The position numbers were made by a program, and so were the translations under genes. A stretch of 16,212 bases of DNA from an uncultured Treponema sp. (lineage in GTDB: Bacteria > Spirochaetota > Spirochaetia > Treponematales > Treponemataceae): positions 1 through 16,212 of the forward strand of contig CAKZZK010000069.1 of NCBI GenBank assembly GCA_937885235.1, in the 5' to 3' direction. Positions 14,319 through 16,212 of this stretch are shown one piece after another (position 1 is the first letter of the stretch; every line of letters starts with the position of its first letter). The notes beneath the pieces were generated by a model that had not been told where the DNA came from, searched no databases, and saw only the letters and a program-made list of their open reading frames with translations.

Positions 14319-14951
14319 ATGGCAAGTTCAGAGTTAAGAAAAAGAAGCAACTGGCAAACTATAAGTGGTTATAAAGCTTTAAAAACCGAAGAATTATTTC
14401 AAATTTCTTTGCAAGATGCATTAGATACTGTCTATCCAAATAAGTTTTTGGTAGAGCGGTACCTAAGGGAATTTGGCGATATATACTCGACTTATCCTTT
14501 GCCTAGCGATGTACAAGATAAAATTTATAATATAGATGTTTCTGAGAAGAAACTTAATGGAAAACCAAAGTATGAATGGGGAATATCAATGGATTTTGCC
14601 ATTAGAAACACAGAGAACAAAAAAACTCTTTTTGGTGAAATTAAACGTCAAGATGGTTGGATAGAAACAACAGATATGCAAGCTGGTAGAGGAAATGCAC
14701 ATGAACGAAGTTGCAAGTATTGTACTCCCGGACTTATGCGTGTTTTGAGGAAAGAAGGTGGACTTTCTGAAGAGATACTTCCTTTTTGGATTGTAATGGT
14801 TGGTGATATTACAAGAGATCCAAGAAGAAATCGGGAAATTGCCTTTTGGTTTCAAGAATATACTAAAAACTACTATATGTGGCGAAATACAAATGATATT
14901 GGTGATTTGCTAGACTTTTTTGAAAACAATTTATTACCATATTTGTTATAG
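14319..14951 (+). CDS. MunI-like type II restriction endonuclease (likely CAATTG)
   Basis: A 210-residue protein that resembles R.MunI along its length (a family resemblance recalled, not computed). The PD-(D/E)xK active site is D92 in MDFAI, E107 and K109 in FGEIKR, with the same 15 and 2 residue spacings as in MunI (D83, E98, K100). GRGNAHERS (123-131) corresponds to the recognition segment shared with EcoRI-type enzymes that read a central AATT. EEILPFWIVMVGDITRDPRR and the NYYMWR end also fit. The cut site is therefore probably CAATTG. A TTG at 14304 would extend the frame into the controller gene; ATG 14319 with AAGGA seven bases upstream is better. Expression depends on the controller protein. 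Confidence 0.93.
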   Translation: MASSELRKRSNWQTISGYKALKTEELFQISLQDALDTVYPNKFLVERYLREFGDIYSTYPLPSDVQDKIYNIDVSEKKLNGKPKYEWGISMDFAIRNTENKKTLFGEIKRQDGWIETTDMQAGRGNAHERSCKYCTPGLMRVLRKEGGLSEEILPFWIVMVGDITRDPRRNREIAFWFQEYTKNYYMWRNTNDIGDLLDFFENNLLPYLL

Positions 14952-15001
14952 TATATTCTGTGTAAAAGCAAACTATTAATTTTTCTTAAATCATAGCAAA
15001 A

Positions 15002-15934
15002 TTACCCCGCCGCGTACCACAGCAGGCGGTTCTCCTCCACGGTGTAGGAGATGAGCTGGCGGTTGTAGAGGCTGGAGAGGTAGGAGCGGATGGTGGTGCC
15101 GATGAGGATGAGCTGGCTGAGCTTCATCGTTATGCCCGCAAAGTCAGCTACGTCTTTGAGAAGCTCCTCCGCAGTGCGCTTCTTTTTGCGGAGAAGCGAA
15201 AGGATGAGCCCCTCCGTCTCCAGCGTTATCATCATATTGATTTCCGCAAGGGCGGAGACCTTCTCCCTCGGACAGATGTCGCCGTGGGCGGGGAGGTAGA
15301 AGTCCGCCTCCGTGTTCTGTATGGTTTCCACAGAGTTGCGGAAAAGCTCTTCGTCCTGCATGAAAGGAATCCAGTATTTTTTTATGATGCTTATGCCGAA
15401 AAACGCATCCCCCAGAAAGAACGCGCTCGTGCCGTCCTCCCTGTCGCGTACCAGTATGCCCGTCTGGTCATAGAAGTGGCCGGGGAGAGGAACGAAGCTC
15501 AAGCTTACGTCCCTGAATGCCGGTTCCGCGCCTGCTTTCAAGAAACTGTCCACGCGGCAGGGCTTTTGCGCCCGGTATGTGTGCCTGCTCAGGTCCTGAA
15601 ACTGCCTGCCGCCCCAGTAGAGGTCGCTCACCAGCTCCGGATGCTCGATAAAGACACTTTCCACCGGAGGCGCCCAGATTTGGCAGCCCGTATGCTCTTG
15701 GAGATAGACATTGCCGCCCGTGTGGTCTGAGTGGCCATGCGTGTTGAGCACAGCGGCAAGCTTTTTCTCCGGAAACTCCCTGCCGAGCGCGTCCAGAATG
15801 CAAGTCCCGTCCTCATCGCTGTTGGCACTGTCCACCAAATACAGGCTGCCGTCCGCCTCAAACACGCCGACATTGGTGCTGCCGCGGAAGTAGCCGATAT
15901 GCTTTGACAGCCTGCGGAATGCGTCTTCCTGCAT
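15002..15934 (-). CDS. MBL-fold metallohydrolase
   Basis: A 310-residue cytoplasmic protein of the metallo-beta-lactamase superfamily. It has the zinc site HGHSDH (66-71), H153 in LPGHFYDQTG, D176 in LGDAF and H217 in PAHGD, so a di-metal hydrolase site is complete. The N-terminal GSTNVGVFEADGSLYLVDSA is the usual first strand pair. Residues about 230-310 form an extra helical region, possibly a small winged-helix. The substrate is unknown; glyoxalase II-like thioesters, lactones or phosphodiesters all remain possible. ATG 15934 overlaps the stop of the upstream GreA-like gene by one base (TGATG), and no Shine-Dalgarno is seen, so translation is probably coupled. It converges with the R-M island. 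Confidence 0.92.
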   Translation of the reverse strand: MQEDAFRRLSKHIGYFRGSTNVGVFEADGSLYLVDSANSDEDGTCILDALGREFPEKKLAAVLNTHGHSDHTGGNVYLQEHTGCQIWAPPVESVFIEHPELVSDLYWGGRQFQDLSRHTYRAQKPCRVDSFLKAGAEPAFRDVSLSFVPLPGHFYDQTGILVRDREDGTSAFFLGDAFFGISIIKKYWIPFMQDEELFRNSVETIQNTEADFYLPAHGDICPREKVSALAEINMMITLETEGLILSLLRKKKRTAEELLKDVADFAGITMKLSQLILIGTTIRSYLSSLYNRQLISYTVEENRLLWYAAG

Positions 15935-16137
15935 CAGATGCTTGCTGCCGTGATGGACGTGATGGTAACGTCATTCTTGTGGCCGTTTATCTCAAAGTCC
16001 TTGTGGTCGCCTACCTTTGCGTTCAAAAGATGCGCGGCAAACGGCGTAAGGTACGAGAGGATGTTGTTTGCCGGATTTGACTCCAGCGGGCCCAGAATGG
16101 TGTAGGTCTCGTCTTTGTCTTCTATATTATTATGCAA
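15934..16137 (-). CDS. orphan GreA/GreB C-terminal domain protein, start uncertain
   Basis: Only about 67 residues, of which 12-60 match the FKBP-like C-terminal domain of transcript-cleavage factors: YTILGPLESNPANNILSYLTPFAAHLL followed by AKVGDHKDFEINGHKNDVTITSI. The N-terminal coiled coil that inserts into the RNA polymerase channel is absent. The longest open frame begins at a TTG (16137) with no Shine-Dalgarno. GAGGAG and an ATG lie upstream (16164-16155), but that ATG is in another frame, reads only four codons, and sits one base from the GAGGAG. Adding one A in its A5 run would join it to this frame. It may be a stand-alone domain acting like Rnk or a GreA antagonist, or a decayed greA. 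It shares TGATG with the MBL-fold gene. Confidence 0.7.
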   Translation of the reverse strand: MHNNIEDKDETYTILGPLESNPANNILSYLTPFAAHLLNAKVGDHKDFEINGHKNDVTITSITAASI

Positions 16138-16158
16138 TTTAATTAATTTTTATTCATT

Positions 16159-16206
16159 CTCCTCAAAAAAAATTAACTATTACAATGATTTTGGCAAATA
16201 ATTATA
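16159..16206 (-). promoter_or_regulatory. -10 element and GAGGAG of the GreA-like gene
   Basis: Minus strand: perfect TATAAT (16206-16201), its -35 outside the window, and GAGGAG (16164-16159). This places transcription initiation near 16194 and shows that the short GreA domain is not simply the tail of a longer upstream reading frame. Confidence 0.5.
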
Positions 16207-16212
16207 TTCAAA

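Larger units (their letters stand above)
13200..15000. other. AT-rich island carrying a complete type II R-M system
   Basis: Base composition drops sharply to AT-rich across three genes and their intergenic regions, and returns to the GC-richer background at the end of the MBL-fold gene near 15002. Codons inside are A/T-ending, unlike those of the neighbours. No transposase, integrase or convincing target duplication was seen at the borders. Confidence 0.75.

Noticed and set aside
13216..14980. AAAAGCAA and ACTATTA occurring near both borders of the R-M island as possible target duplications
   Set aside because: They are short, AT-rich and at different spacings on the two sides; expected by chance in this composition.

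Overview
The window looks like a chromosomal segment of a spirochaete, most likely a Treponema-type organism. This rests on the overall gene set: a PBP1A-type penicillin-binding protein beside M23/LysM and PEGA-domain envelope proteins, a short ParB-fold protein, a GreA C-terminal domain on its own, and a long GGDEF/EAL protein. It is an inference, not something the sequence proves. Most of the window is GC-balanced to GC-rich and densely coded. The stretch from about 13.2 to 15.0 kb is visibly AT-rich and carries a restriction-modification system, so it reads as an acquired island.

Layout. 1-39 (-): 5' part of tRNA-His, with a clear promoter at 58-86. 118-843 (-): polytopic membrane protein of the CmpB/putative ABC-transporter type IV family. 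999-3272 (+): membrane-anchored PAS/GGDEF/EAL protein, probably a c-di-GMP phosphodiesterase. 3262-5874 (-): glutamine-dependent NAD+ synthetase with a GNAT acetyltransferase fused to its C-terminus. 5959-7206 (+): tyrosyl-tRNA synthetase, diverging from nadE through overlapping promoters. 7203-12863 (-): an envelope cluster of LysM/M23 peptidase, PEGA protein, bifunctional PBP1A and a small ParB-fold protein. A structured, probably non-coding RNA with its own terminator sits at about 10395-10475 between the PEGA and PBP genes. 12980-13153 (-): 2[4Fe-4S] ferredoxin, too short for ordinary ORF lists. 13276-14951: a complete MunI-like type II R-M system, with the methyltransferase diverging from a controller gene and the endonuclease gene. 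15002-16137 (-): an MBL-fold metallohydrolase and an orphan GreA C-terminal domain, with stop and start codons overlapping.

How it fits together. The M23 peptidase, PEGA protein, PBP and ParB-fold protein run in one direction and look like a cell-wall assembly and remodelling group. PEGA and pbp each also have their own strong promoter. Several promoters (nadE, pbp, the PEGA gene, the R-M controller, and nearly the EAL gene) lie so close to the ATG that the mRNAs are predicted to be leaderless. Others (tyrS, the ParB-fold gene, the CmpB-like gene) have normal Shine-Dalgarno sites.

The least explained signals are the pseudoknot RNA at 10395-10494, the NadE-GNAT fusion and the run of leaderless promoters. 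There is no gene-free stretch longer than about 170 bases. No CRISPR array, insertion sequence or phage gene was seen.
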